DNA of 64,000 nucleotides from Saccharicrinis carchari (lineage in GTDB: Bacteria > Bacteroidota > Bacteroidia > Bacteroidales > Marinilabiliaceae): positions 62,001 through 126,000 of the forward strand of contig NZ_FXTB01000005.1 in NCBI RefSeq assembly GCF_900182605.1. The letters run 5' to 3'. Below, one piece after another: positions 37,269-46,926 of this stretch; position 1 is the first letter of the stretch; each line of letters starts with the position of its first letter. The notes below the pieces were generated by a model. It worked only from the letters and a program-made list of their open reading frames with translations, was not told the DNA's origin and did no database searches. Both the position numbers and the translations under genes were made by a program.

Positions 37269-38899
37269 AAAGCAAAATCAACATAAAGGAGCATAGGATT
37301 TCCATTCGCGAAAAGCTAGGATATGCCATGGGTGATGCAGCAGCAAACATTGCGTGGCGTGGTGTTACAACTTTTTTATTCATTTTTTATACTGATGTGT
37401 TCGGGATAAACCCTGCTGCTGTTGGTCTCTTAATGCTTGTTGCAAGGTTTAGCGATGGTGTTAGCGATGTTGCTATGGGAGTTATTGGAGATAGAACCAA
37501 CTCAAAATATGGAAAATTCAGACCCTGGATTTTATGGACTGCCTTACCTTTGGGGGCTATGTTGTCCTTATTGTTTACTGCACCTCAATTAAGTGCCAGT
37601 GGAAAAATAATATATGCTTATTCTACCTATATTATATTCACCTTAGTTTATACAGCCAATAATATTCCGTACGGTGCACTAATGGCTGTAATGTCGGGTG
37701 ACGATAAGGAGCGAACAAGTTTGGGATCCTATCGGATGGTAGGGGCTTTTGCTGGTGGTATGTTGGTGCAAGGTGCCCTCCTTTTTTTAGTGGTTTATTT
37801 TGGTAATATCAACCCAGATGTTAGGGTTAATCAGCTGGCCAATGAGAAATATGAAGTGACTATTTCTGCTTCCCAAAATGTGGAGAATGTAAATGTTAAA
37901 ACAAAAAATGGATTGGCACTATTCAGCTGGGCTAATAATAAATTGCCCGATACACTTAATTTAGCTACTAAGGGAAAGAGTTTTTCAATGGAAGCTAATC
38001 GGGCGTACTCATTTATTGTGGAAGGAGAAGCAAATATAAGTGAAGCGAGTATTGTGGTTATTGATCAAAAGAGGGGGTATAGCAGTGCCATCTATGTATT
38101 ATCCATATTTTTGGTGCTTTCTTTACTACTCACCTTCTATACAACTAAAGAGCGGATTAAACCGCTTAAAACGCAGCAAAGTAATTTAAAAAGAGATCTT
38201 CTGGATATAATTAAAAATAAACCTTGGGTAGTTTTGCTTTTCATAGGTTTGTTGTTTCAGGTTTATAACGCTATAAAGCAGGGTATTGTAGTGATCTATT
38301 TTACGCACTACTTACACAATCAATTGCTGTCTGCCTCCTATATGGTAGCACTTATGATTGCATCTATTGGTGGAGCTATGGTTACTTCTGCGCTAGCCCG
38401 AAGGTTTGGGAAACGAAATCTTTTTATTTACGCCTTTATTTTTTCAGGTGGTATTAATGCCCTGCTGTCCTTTTGTGGCCCGGAAAATATTTTCAGCATT
38501 TTCTCAATTGGAATTTTATCAGAATTTGGAGCTGCCATTTTCCCGACTCTATTCTTTGCCATGTTAGGAGATGTAGCAGATTACTCTGAATATGTAAACG
38601 GACGAAGAGCAACGGGGTTGATTTATTCGGCAGGATCTTTCTCAACCAAATTTGGGGGAGGAGTAGCAGGTGCAATTATAGGATTGGTATTGGCTGCTTT
38701 CCATTATGATGGACAGGACTCAGTAGCTATTGAGGCTGCTGTTCCCGGTATTATTATGCTTATGAGTTGGATACCATCTATTATTGCTGTATTAGGTGCG
38801 GGTTTAATGACGCTTTACCCATTGAATGTGCAAAAAATGGATGAGATTACCACAGAGCTCAACAGGCGAAGAAGGGAAGATATGATTATTACAGATTGA
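37265..38899 (+). CDS. GPH-family sugar:cation symporter with large periplasmic insert
   Basis: A 544-residue inner-membrane transporter of the glycoside-pentoside-hexuronide family. It starts with GTG at 37265, overlapping the regulator's stop (GTGA). The signature RFSDGVSDVAMGVIGDRTNSK (from residue 61) identifies MelB-like carriers, and 12 helices can be placed. Between TM5 and TM6, residues about 181-271 form a hydrophilic, beta-rich segment (YEVTISASQNVENVNVKTK...) where most family members have a short loop; by topology it faces the periplasm. The next gene is a GH94 phosphorylase, so cellobiose or cellodextrin is the likely cargo. Confidence 0.9.
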   Translation: MKSKINIKEHRISIREKLGYAMGDAAANIAWRGVTTFLFIFYTDVFGINPAAVGLLMLVARFSDGVSDVAMGVIGDRTNSKYGKFRPWILWTALPLGAMLSLLFTAPQLSASGKIIYAYSTYIIFTLVYTANNIPYGALMAVMSGDDKERTSLGSYRMVGAFAGGMLVQGALLFLVVYFGNINPDVRVNQLANEKYEVTISASQNVENVNVKTKNGLALFSWANNKLPDTLNLATKGKSFSMEANRAYSFIVEGEANISEASIVVIDQKRGYSSAIYVLSIFLVLSLLLTFYTTKERIKPLKTQQSNLKRDLLDIIKNKPWVVLLFIGLLFQVYNAIKQGIVVIYFTHYLHNQLLSASYMVALMIASIGGAMVTSALARRFGKRNLFIYAFIFSGGINALLSFCGPENIFSIFSIGILSEFGAAIFPTLFFAMLGDVADYSEYVNGRRATGLIYSAGSFSTKFGGGVAGAIIGLVLAAFHYDGQDSVAIEAAVPGIIMLMSWIPSIIAVLGAGLMTLYPLNVQKMDEITTELNRRRREDMIITD

Positions 38900-38941
38900 T
38901 ATAATTAGGATTGGAAATGTTCGATTTTTAAAAGTTAATTT

Positions 38942-41377
38942 ATGAAATACGGTTTTTTTGATGATGAGAATAGAGAGTATGTTATTACAACACCTCAAAC
39001 GCCTTGGCCCTGGATTAATTATTTGGGTAATGAGGATTTTTTCTCATTGATCTCAAATACGGCAGGTGGGTATTCTTTTTATAAAGATGCCAAGTTTAGG
39101 CGGATTACCAGATATCGTTACAATAACGTTCCGATGGATAGTGGGGGTCGGTATTTTTATATTAAAGATGGTGATTCACTTTGGTCACCAGGTTGGAAAC
39201 CATGTAAAACAGCGCTGGATAGCTACGAATGTCGCCATGGTATGAATTATACCAAAATAAAGGGCATAAAAGAGGGTGTTACAGCAGAGGTGCTATGCTT
39301 TGTGCCATTAAAAACCCGGGCCGAAGTTCAAAAGTTAACCCTGAGCAACAGTTCAACTGAAGCAAAAAAATTGAAATTATTCTCTTTTATAGAATGGGCG
39401 CTATGGAATGCGGCTACGGATATGGAGAATTTCCAGCGTAACTTCTCCACAGGTGAGGTAGAAATTGAAGGCTCAACCATCTACCATAAAACGGAATACA
39501 GAGAACGTCGTAATCATTATGCTTATTACTCCGTAAATACAGCTATTGATGGTTACGATACCGATAGAGAAACTTTTATGGGACTCTATAATGGTTTTCA
39601 TGAACCCCAAAAGGTGCTGGAGGGAAAACCGGGCATGAGTGTAGCACATGGTTGGTCTCCTGTGGCATCACATTATATCGAAGTAGAGTTAAAACCCGGC
39701 GAAAGCAAAGACTTTGTTTTTGTTTTGGGTTATGCGGAAAATTCGCAAGAGGACAAGTGGGAAAGCAAGGGCGTAATCAATAAAACCAAAGCAAAAGCTA
39801 CGCTGGCTAAGTTTGATTCAACGGCAAAGGTGGATGCTGCTTTTGACCAGCTAAGGGCGTATTGGGATAAACTGCTAAATGTTTATACGCTTAATTCGGG
39901 CGATGAGAAGCTCGATAGGATGGTAAATATTTGGAATCAGTATCAGTGTATGGTAACCTTTAACTTCTCGCGTTCGGCATCGTATTTCGAGAGTGGTATC
40001 GGTCGGGGTATGGGCTTTCGGGATTCTAATCAGGACTTAATTGGCTTTGTGCACCAGATACCCGAAAGGGCTCGTGAACGCATTATCGATATTGCTTCAA
40101 CACAGTTTACCGACGGAGGTTGTTACCATCAATATCAGCCCTTAACAAAACGAGGGAATAATGATATCGGTGGAGGTTTTAACGACGACCCAATGTGGTT
40201 AATACTGGGTGTTGTAAGTTACATCAAAGAAACAGGTGATTTTGCCATACTCGATGAAATGGTGCCTTTTGACAATGATATGTCAATCGCTAAAACCTTG
40301 TTCGACCACCTGACTGTTTCTTTTAATCATGTGATTAATAATTTGGGGCCTCATGGTCTTCCCTTGATTGGACGGGCAGACTGGAACGATTGTCTTAATC
40401 TAAACTGTTTTTCCACCGACCCTAATGAATCATTTCAAACCACCGAGAATAAGGCTGAAGGCTCCAAAGCGCAATCATTAATGATTGCCGGACTTTTTGT
40501 GGTTTATGGCCGCGATTATATCGAACTCTGTAAAGTTTTGGGAAAAGATAGCGAGGCTGAACGAGCCCAGGCTCACGTAGATGCAATGGTGGATGCGGTA
40601 AAAAAATACGGTTGGGATGGAGACTGGTATCTAAGAGCTTATGATTTTTACGGAAATAAAGTAGGGAGTAAAAATAATAAGGAAGGTCAAATATTTATTG
40701 AGTCGCAGGGTTGGTGCACGATGGCAGAAATTGGCAAGGATGAGGGTATGTGCAAAAAGGCACTGGATTCAGTAAAAGAACGCTTGGACAGTAAATATGG
40801 CATTGTGTTAAACAACCCTCCCTTCTCGGAGTATATTATGGAATATGGCGAAATATCTTCCTATCCTCCCGGATATAAAGAGAATGCCGGTGTTTTTTGT
40901 CATAACAATCCATGGATTATGATCGGGGAGATTAAACAAGGAAATGCGGACCGGGCATGGGATTATTTTAAAAAGATTTGTCCGGCTTATCTGGAAGATA
41001 TCAGCGAATTGCACAAAACAGAGCCCTATGTTTATTCGCAAATGATTGCCGGTAAAGATGCCTTCAAGCCCGGCGAAGCCAAAAACTCTTGGCTAACCGG
41101 CACCGCAGCCTGGAATTTTTATACCATTAGTCAGTATATATTGGGCATTCGCCCGCAATACGATGGATTGCTCATTGATCCTTGTGTGCCAAGTGGTTGG
41201 AAGGGTTACGAAGTGACAAGGAAGTTTAGAGGGGCAACTTATAATATAAAGGTGAGTAACCCTTTTAAAGTATCAAAGGGTGTGAAGGAGTTGAAAGTGG
41301 ATGACAGAAAAATAGAAGGAAATTTAATTCCTATTATGCCTGCCGGGGAGTATGTTGTAGAGGTGGTGATGGGTTAG
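38942..41377 (+). CDS. GH94 cellobiose phosphorylase
   Basis: An 811-residue protein with no signal peptide, so cytosolic. It cleaves a beta-1,4-glucosidic bond with phosphate to give glucose 1-phosphate and glucose. The N-terminal beta-sandwich starts with [22 protein letters not shown]. The (alpha/alpha)6 barrel contains [18 protein letters not shown] and the catalytic segment [12 protein letters not shown] with general acid Asp483. The length (about 810) fits cellobiose phosphorylase rather than the longer cellodextrin enzymes. It sits 42 bases behind the transporter gene and completes an uptake-phosphorolysis pair that saves ATP compared with hydrolysis. Confidence 0.93.
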   Translation: MKYGFFDDENREYVITTPQTPWPWINYLGNEDFFSLISNTAGGYSFYKDAKFRRITRYRYNNVPMDSGGRYFYIKDGDSLWSPGWKPCKTALDSYECRHGMNYTKIKGIKEGVTAEVLCFVPLKTRAEVQKLTLSNSSTEAKKLKLFSFIEWALWNAATDMENFQRNFSTGEVEIEGSTIYHKTEYRERRNHYAYYSVNTAIDGYDTDRETFMGLYNGFHEPQKVLEGKPGMSVAHGWSPVASHYIEVELKPGESKDFVFVLGYAENSQEDKWESKGVINKTKAKATLAKFDSTAKVDAAFDQLRAYWDKLLNVYTLNSGDEKLDRMVNIWNQYQCMVTFNFSRSASYFESGIGRGMGFRDSNQDLIGFVHQIPERARERIIDIASTQFTDGGCYHQYQPLTKRGNNDIGGGFNDDPMWLILGVVSYIKETGDFAILDEMVPFDNDMSIAKTLFDHLTVSFNHVINNLGPHGLPLIGRADWNDCLNLNCFSTDPNESFQTTENKAEGSKAQSLMIAGLFVVYGRDYIELCKVLGKDSEAERAQAHVDAMVDAVKKYGWDGDWYLRAYDFYGNKVGSKNNKEGQIFIESQGWCTMAEIGKDEGMCKKALDSVKERLDSKYGIVLNNPPFSEYIMEYGEISSYPPGYKENAGVFCHNNPWIMIGEIKQGNADRAWDYFKKICPAYLEDISELHKTEPYVYSQMIAGKDAFKPGEAKNSWLTGTAAWNFYTISQYILGIRPQYDGLLIDPCVPSGWKGYEVTRKFRGATYNIKVSNPFKVSKGVKELKVDDRKIEGNLIPIMPAGEYVVEVVMG

Positions 41378-41401
41378 TATTTAAAATTTTATTATGAATA
41401 A

Positions 41402-41418
41402 GCATTTAAATTAAATGC
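41402..41418. promoter_or_regulatory. Palindrome before the GH9 gene
   Basis: GCATTTAA-A-TTAAATGC is a perfect 17-base palindrome ending 19 bases before the GH9 start. It may be an operator or a small leader hairpin. Confidence 0.25.
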
Positions 41419-41437
41419 ATCAAAAAGATAAAAAAAT

Positions 41438-43144
41438 ATGCAATCACGTAAAATTACCTTATGGTTAAATATCCTACTTATAGTGCTTACGGCATGTGAA
41501 AGTAAAAGCGGGGAAGTTCAAATCCCCGTCTTGTATAACCAAGTGGGTTACATAACAGATGGCACAAAACTGGCTCTTGTTTCACCTGATGTGGATGAAG
41601 TTGTTATATTGAATGATAAAGACGAGGTAGCTTTACGGATTGTGCCGGACGCTGCTCTTTTTTGGGAGTTAAGTGGAGATGCTGTTCGCAAAGTCAATTT
41701 CAGTAGCTTGGGTAAGCCGGGAGAGTATCGAATGGTGGTGAATAGCGAAGAATATCCGTTTTCTATCGCTGATAAGCCTTACACGGAACTGTCCAAAGCT
41801 GCCCTAAAAGCACTTTATTTTAATCGATCCGGAATGGCCATAGATAGCACCCATGGCGGTAAGTGGGCCAGATCTGCCGGTCATCCGGATACCGTGGTGT
41901 ACATTCATACTTCAGCAGCTGATGAAATGCGGCCGGAAGGAACCATCCTCTCTTCTCCTTTAGGATGGTACGATGCAGGTGATTATAATAAATACGTGGT
42001 TAACAGCGGCATTACCACTTATACTATGTTTCGGGCCTTGGAAGATTTTTCTGATTATTATACCTCCCTGAAGATTGGTATTCCTGATTCCCGGGATGGT
42101 GTGCCTGACTTACTCACCGAAACGCTCTATAATTTTCGCTGGTTGATTACCATGCAAGATCCCAATGATGGCGGTGTATATCACAAACTCACCACCAAAA
42201 AGTTTGAAAACATGATTATGCCCAAAGACGCGGTAAGAGATAGGTATGTGGTCGCTAAAACTACTTCTGCTACTTTAGATTATGCAGCTTTAATGGCACA
42301 TGCTTCCAAGGTTTTAAAATCTTACGGCGAGGATTATGATCCATTGGCTGCAGAGGCTTTAGAAAATGCGATTAAAGCCTGGGAGTGGGCAGTTTTAAAT
42401 CCCGATGTTTTGTACGAGCAACCTAAAGATATTGAAACAGGTGCTTATGATGACAAGCATATTAACGACGAGTGGTTTTGGGCTGCATCCGAACTTTATT
42501 TAGCTACGGGCGAAGAGCAGTATCTCGATAGCGCTAAGCGTTTCTACAACAAGCCCGGAGTGCCTGGCTGGATTGATGTGCGTGCTTTGGGTGTATACTC
42601 ATTGCTGGATAACAGGGAACTTATTTCCGACACTGCTTGGACGAATTTATTAACGCAGGACTTTATCTTCTTAGCCGACAGTTTGGTGGCGCTTTCTCAA
42701 ACAGCACCATATGGCGTCAGTATTCATGTTTTTGAGTGGGGAAGTAACGCACAAGTTGCCAACGAAGGTATGGTAAAACTCTTTGCCCATAAATTAACGA
42801 ATAACCCGAAATATCTGGATTCGGCTCTGTCTGATCTCGATTATTTATTAGGCCGTAATGCTACCGGATATTGCTTTGTAACGGGCTTTGGTAAAAATAA
42901 AGTGATGAATATTCACCATCGGCCATCAGCAGCTGATGGTGTTCAGGATCCTGTCCCCGGTTTCTTAGTGGGTGGGCCTAATACCGTTATTTTAACAGAT
43001 TGTCCTGATGCCGAAAGAAGTCTAATGCCTGCCAAGTCTTTTGTGGATAGGGAATGTAGTTACTCAACAAATGAAATCGCTATAAACTGGAATGCGCCTT
43101 TAATCTATTTACTTGGAGGGGTGGATGCACAATTGTGCAGATAA
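41438..43144 (+). CDS. GH9 endoglucanase, lipoprotein
   Basis: A 568-residue cellulase predicted to be lipid-anchored at Cys20 (lipobox LTAC). An N-terminal immunoglobulin-like CelD_N domain (about 28-110, IPVLYNQVGYITDG) precedes the (alpha/alpha)6 GH9 domain. Catalytic positions are YDAGDYNKYVVNSG with Asp179 and base Asp182, the substrate-binding HHRPS, and proton donor Glu546 in STNEIAINWNAP. GH9 enzymes of this layout cut beta-1,4-glucan in an inverting way. As a lipoprotein next to susCD it is probably at the cell surface or in the periplasm, feeding oligosaccharides to SusC. Confidence 0.92.
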   Translation: MQSRKITLWLNILLIVLTACESKSGEVQIPVLYNQVGYITDGTKLALVSPDVDEVVILNDKDEVALRIVPDAALFWELSGDAVRKVNFSSLGKPGEYRMVVNSEEYPFSIADKPYTELSKAALKALYFNRSGMAIDSTHGGKWARSAGHPDTVVYIHTSAADEMRPEGTILSSPLGWYDAGDYNKYVVNSGITTYTMFRALEDFSDYYTSLKIGIPDSRDGVPDLLTETLYNFRWLITMQDPNDGGVYHKLTTKKFENMIMPKDAVRDRYVVAKTTSATLDYAALMAHASKVLKSYGEDYDPLAAEALENAIKAWEWAVLNPDVLYEQPKDIETGAYDDKHINDEWFWAASELYLATGEEQYLDSAKRFYNKPGVPGWIDVRALGVYSLLDNRELISDTAWTNLLTQDFIFLADSLVALSQTAPYGVSIHVFEWGSNAQVANEGMVKLFAHKLTNNPKYLDSALSDLDYLLGRNATGYCFVTGFGKNKVMNIHHRPSAADGVQDPVPGFLVGGPNTVILTDCPDAERSLMPAKSFVDRECSYSTNEIAINWNAPLIYLLGGVDAQLCR

Positions 43145-43155
43145 TTCTTTTTAAA

Positions 43156-43192
43156 GAGGCGAGAAGTCTGATTGGACCCATCTTCTCGCCTC
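43156..43192 (+). repeat. 11-bp stem-loop after the GH9 gene
   Basis: GAGGCGAGAAG (43156-43166) and CTTCTCGCCTC (43182-43192) form a perfect stem with a 15-base loop. There is no T-run afterwards, so it is more likely an RNA processing or stability hairpin, or a partial terminator, than a standard one. Confidence 0.55.
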
Positions 43193-43455
43193 CAATTGCA
43201 AGTCCAATAAATGGAATTGAATCAATTAAAGGTGCAAAAATAACAAAAATATACTCTTGTGTAGAGAGGAAGTATTGATTTAAGTTAATGTTTTAAATGT
43301 TAGTCTTAACGATTGTTAATTAAAAAGATAGCATGCCTATGATATGAAGAATAGTTAATAGCGAAATTAGGAAGTTTGATTGGACCCAGACTTCGGTTTC
43401 TAAGTAGAATGTTTAATTAATAAATAGAATTGAATCAATTAAAATTGAAAATTAT
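43163..43455 (+). repeat. Imperfect direct duplication in the susC leader
   Basis: The block GAAG-TC-TGATTGGACCCA...AATAAATGGAATTGAATCAATTA (43163-43224) recurs about 208 bases later as GAAG-TT-TGATTGGACCCA...AATAAATAGAATTGAATCAATTA (43371-43435), just before the susC start. The order of the shared pieces is kept. Confidence 0.6.
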
Positions 43456-46400
43456 GAAAAAATCTATTTTCAAAACGCAACTACATTTGTGCAGTTGCAT
43501 TAGGCAGACCAATCTCCGTTGGCTGTTTAAATCTGTTGTCGTATTGCTGACTCTTTTTAGTTTTACGTCGTTGGCTATGGCGCAAACAAAAACTATTACA
43601 GGTACGGTTACGGATGGTTTAGGGAATTCATTACCCGGGGTTACCATAGCCATAAAAGGTACCGTGCAAGGAACTATCACAGATGTAAATGGTAATTACA
43701 ATCTTACCGCATCTAACGAGGATGTTTTAGTCTATAGTTTTATCGGTTTTGTTACCAGGGAAGTGGCTGTAGCAAACCAAACTACCATTGATATCACTTT
43801 GGTAGAGGAGACCATTGATATGGATGAGGTTGTTGTTATAGGTTATGGAGTGCAGAAAAAAGCTTTGGTAACAGGAGCTAATGCCAATGTAAAAGGAGAG
43901 GTGCTGTCGGAGCTTAATACCTCCAGCGCGATGGAAGCACTTCAGGGAATGGCAGCCGGTGTTAATATAACCAGAAACAGCGGTGCTCCAGGAGCAGGAA
44001 CGCGCGTTACGATTCGCGGAGCAGGAACAATTGGAAATGCCGCACCTTTGTATATTGTGGATGGTGTGTCCGTTGGGGATATCGATTACCTAAATCCGTC
44101 TGATATTGAGTCTATAGATGTTTTAAAGGATGCTGCATCAGCAGCTATTTATGGTTCTCGTGCTGCCAATGGGGTTATTCTTGTTACTACTAAAAAAGGG
44201 GAGAAAGGCAGTAAAGCCCAAGTTTCGTACGATGGTTATTATGGGGTGCAAAATGCCTATAAACAATTGCCTGTATTAAATGCCCAAGAGTATATGTATA
44301 TTATGGATGAGGCCCGTTCTAATGAGCGCCTTACTCCCTTTGATTGGGAGGATAAGATTGTAAATGGAAATTCCTATATGACGAATACCTTTCCTGGAAA
44401 TTTAGGAGTGGCGTATGGACAAGATATTTGGAATAAACTACAGAATGGCTGGACAGGAACAAATTGGGTTGACGAAATGTCCAATGATAATGCAGCTATG
44501 CAAAGTCACTCCATTAATATTACCGGAGCTACAGACAAAGCGGTGTATTCTGCCGGATTTTCTTATTTCGATCAGGAAGGAATAATAGGAGGGCATATTA
44601 CCGATGCAGGGTACGAAAGGATAACAGCTCGTTTAAATACGGAGTTTACTGTTATTAAATCCGATAAACGAGATATATTGAAATTCGGTGAAAATTTTAC
44701 TTACAACAATACCCAGAAAAGAGATATAGCTACCGGTAATATTTATTATAACGATTTGCATAATGCCCTAGTTACAAATCCTTTGACGCCTGTGTATTGG
44801 TATAACGAAGATATTAATCACCGTACGGGTGGTTACGGCCCAACGCTTGAAGGTGTTTCGATGGATCAACACAATCCTATTGCACAAATGTTTTACAGAA
44901 GTAATTACAATTGGTATAAGGGTAATAATATTGTGGGAAATGTATATGCTATCCTGGAGCCAATTAAAGATTTAAAAATTCGCTCATCTTTTGGTATAAA
45001 TGCATGGTTTGGCAATGGTCGTTCATGGTCGCCAACTTACGAGCTGGCCACGCAATACCAAAACACAGTTGATGGCGCAGAGCAAACTATGTATCAGGGT
45101 GCCGATCATACTTGGACCAATACTGCAACCTATGATTTTAGAATTAATAATCATTCTTTCTCTGCGCTTGTTGGTACTGAAATTTTAAAAAATGTTTTAA
45201 GTACAGATTTAGGTGGTCAAAAAAGAAATACCCTATACGGCGATCCAAAGTATGCATACCTTAATAACACAAAAAACCCCACAGTAGTATCAGAAATTGG
45301 TACATGGGGTCAGGATTGGGCAGCTCAAGGTGGTGGTTTAACCTCATATATGGCTCGTTTATCCTATAATTATACGGAAAAATACATGCTCGACTTTACT
45401 ATGCGGGCGGATGGTTCTTCTAATTTTGCAAAGGATAATCGTTGGGGTTATTTCCCTTCAGTTTCTGCAGGATGGAATTTTACTGAGGAAGATTTTATGC
45501 AGGATGTTAGTTTTATAGAGTACGGTAAATTGCGTGCCAGTTGGGGGCAAAACGGAAATCAAGCAATTGATAACTTTGTATATAGTTCAAATATAGCCTA
45601 TAAAGATCAAGGTTATTATTTTGGTCCTAATAAGGATGTTCCTCAACAAGCTGCTTTTCCTGCTAATGTTCCTAATCAAGATGTAAAATGGGAAACATCA
45701 GAACAAATTAATATTGGTCTGGATACGCGTTTCTTAAATGCTCGCTTAGGCTTTACTTTCGATTGGTATAAAAAAACAACCATTGATTGGTTGGTAAGAG
45801 CACCTATATTGGGAACGTTTGGCGCAGGGGCACCTTATATTAATGGTGGTGATGTCGAAAATAAAGGCTTTGAATTATTGTTATCTTGGAATGATAGGAT
45901 ATCAGACTTTAGATATGGTGTAACCTTGTCAGGCGCATACAATAGCAACAAAGTAACAAAGCTGGCCAATGCCGAGGGAATTATTTATGGTGAAAATAAC
46001 GTTTTGTCGCAAGGCACCTCGGATATGGCTCGTGTACAGGTGGGTAAACCAATAGGATTTTTTTATGGCTATAAAACCGATGGTATCTTACAAAACCAAA
46101 CAGAGGTTGACAATTATGTGTCGGCAGATGGAGCACCTATGGTAATAGAAACAGAGCCGGGAAAACCACGCCAACCGGGGGATGTAAGGTTTGTAGATCA
46201 AACCGGTGATGGTATCATTAATGATGACGATAGAGTAATGTTAGGTAGCCCGTTACCTGATTTTGAATTAGGTATCCAGTTAAATGCGGAGTACAAAGGT
46301 GTATTTATGAATACTACGCTGTCAGGTAAATTTGGTCATCAGGTAATGCAGTCCTACCGTTCATTTGCCGATCGATTAACTCAAAATTATACAACGCAGA

Positions 46401-46747
46401 TATTTAATCGTTGGCATGGAGAAGGTACTTCAGACCGTTTACCACGTTTATCGTATAATTCAAACGCCAACACACAACTGATTTCAGATATTTACATGCA
46501 TGATGCAGATTATCTTAGAGTTAACAACTTAACACTAGGGTATAAATTTAACAGTTTACTTAAGAATTTTGAATGGATGAGTGCCGCTAAAGTTTATGTT
46601 TCGGTGAATAATTTATACACATTTACCGGGTATGATGGTATGGATCCAGAAGTTGGTTACAGCCCTGATAGCTGGGGGTCGGGTATAGATTTAGGCTTGT
46701 ACCCACTACCAAGAACAGTAATGTTTGGGATGAATGTTACTTTTTAA
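43454..46747 (+). CDS. susC: SusC-type TonB-dependent outer-membrane transporter
   Basis: I start at ATG 43454, giving 1097 residues; an earlier frame start at 43430 adds eight unlikely residues. It has a long signal peptide (cut after AMA), a carboxypeptidase-like N-terminal domain (about 50-130, ITGTVTDGLGNSLPGVTIAIKG), a TonB-box and plug (VVVIGYGVQKKALVTG, ALQGMAAGVNITRNSGAPG, LYIVDGVSVGD, SAAIYGSRAANGVILVTTKKG), then a 22-strand barrel ending in an aromatic residue (VTF). It should import glucan oligosaccharides with the SusD partner encoded next. Neighbouring GH9, GH94, GH3 and GH5 genes point to cellulose or another beta-1,4-glucan. Confidence 0.95.
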   Translation: MKKSIFKTQLHLCSCIRQTNLRWLFKSVVVLLTLFSFTSLAMAQTKTITGTVTDGLGNSLPGVTIAIKGTVQGTITDVNGNYNLTASNEDVLVYSFIGFVTREVAVANQTTIDITLVEETIDMDEVVVIGYGVQKKALVTGANANVKGEVLSELNTSSAMEALQGMAAGVNITRNSGAPGAGTRVTIRGAGTIGNAAPLYIVDGVSVGDIDYLNPSDIESIDVLKDAASAAIYGSRAANGVILVTTKKGEKGSKAQVSYDGYYGVQNAYKQLPVLNAQEYMYIMDEARSNERLTPFDWEDKIVNGNSYMTNTFPGNLGVAYGQDIWNKLQNGWTGTNWVDEMSNDNAAMQSHSINITGATDKAVYSAGFSYFDQEGIIGGHITDAGYERITARLNTEFTVIKSDKRDILKFGENFTYNNTQKRDIATGNIYYNDLHNALVTNPLTPVYWYNEDINHRTGGYGPTLEGVSMDQHNPIAQMFYRSNYNWYKGNNIVGNVYAILEPIKDLKIRSSFGINAWFGNGRSWSPTYELATQYQNTVDGAEQTMYQGADHTWTNTATYDFRINNHSFSALVGTEILKNVLSTDLGGQKRNTLYGDPKYAYLNNTKNPTVVSEIGTWGQDWAAQGGGLTSYMARLSYNYTEKYMLDFTMRADGSSNFAKDNRWGYFPSVSAGWNFTEEDFMQDVSFIEYGKLRASWGQNGNQAIDNFVYSSNIAYKDQGYYFGPNKDVPQQAAFPANVPNQDVKWETSEQINIGLDTRFLNARLGFTFDWYKKTTIDWLVRAPILGTFGAGAPYINGGDVENKGFELLLSWNDRISDFRYGVTLSGAYNSNKVTKLANAEGIIYGENNVLSQGTSDMARVQVGKPIGFFYGYKTDGILQNQTEVDNYVSADGAPMVIETEPGKPRQPGDVRFVDQTGDGIINDDDRVMLGSPLPDFELGIQLNAEYKGVFMNTTLSGKFGHQVMQSYRSFADRLTQNYTTQIFNRWHGEGTSDRLPRLSYNSNANTQLISDIYMHDADYLRVNNLTLGYKFNSLLKNFEWMSAAKVYVSVNNLYTFTGYDGMDPEVGYSPDSWGSGIDLGLYPLPRTVMFGMNVTF

Positions 46748-46883
46748 CCTGAACTATTCATAAATTATCGAAAATATGAATAAAGTTCAGGTTAATCCCG
46801 ACTTAGCTGAAGTTAAACTTTTGAAAAAAGTTTTTACTGAAAATTAGTCGCTGCCGGAGGCAGAAATAATTCTTGAATTATTT
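46746..46883 (+). repeat. Series of four inverted repeats between susC and susD
   Basis: Four hairpins follow one another. First: AACCTGAAC-TATTCATA (46746-46762) pairs with TATGAATA-AA-GTTCAGGTT (46775-46793), 17 bp with a 2-base bulge. Second: AAACTTTT / AAAAGTTT (46815-46833). Third: CTGCC-GGA-GGCAG (46851-46863). Fourth: AAATAATTC-TT-GAATTATTT (46864-46883). None is followed by a T-run. The first includes the last bases of the susC stop codon. Confidence 0.65.
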
Positions 46884-46926
46884 GGGTTAATGAACTACAT
46901 TATTCTTAAAAAATAAAATTAAAGAT

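Noticed and set aside
43156-43192. Strong stem-loop after the GH9 gene as a Rho-independent terminator
   Set aside because: The stem is perfect, but CAATTGCAAG follows instead of a T-run, so I list it only as a hairpin.
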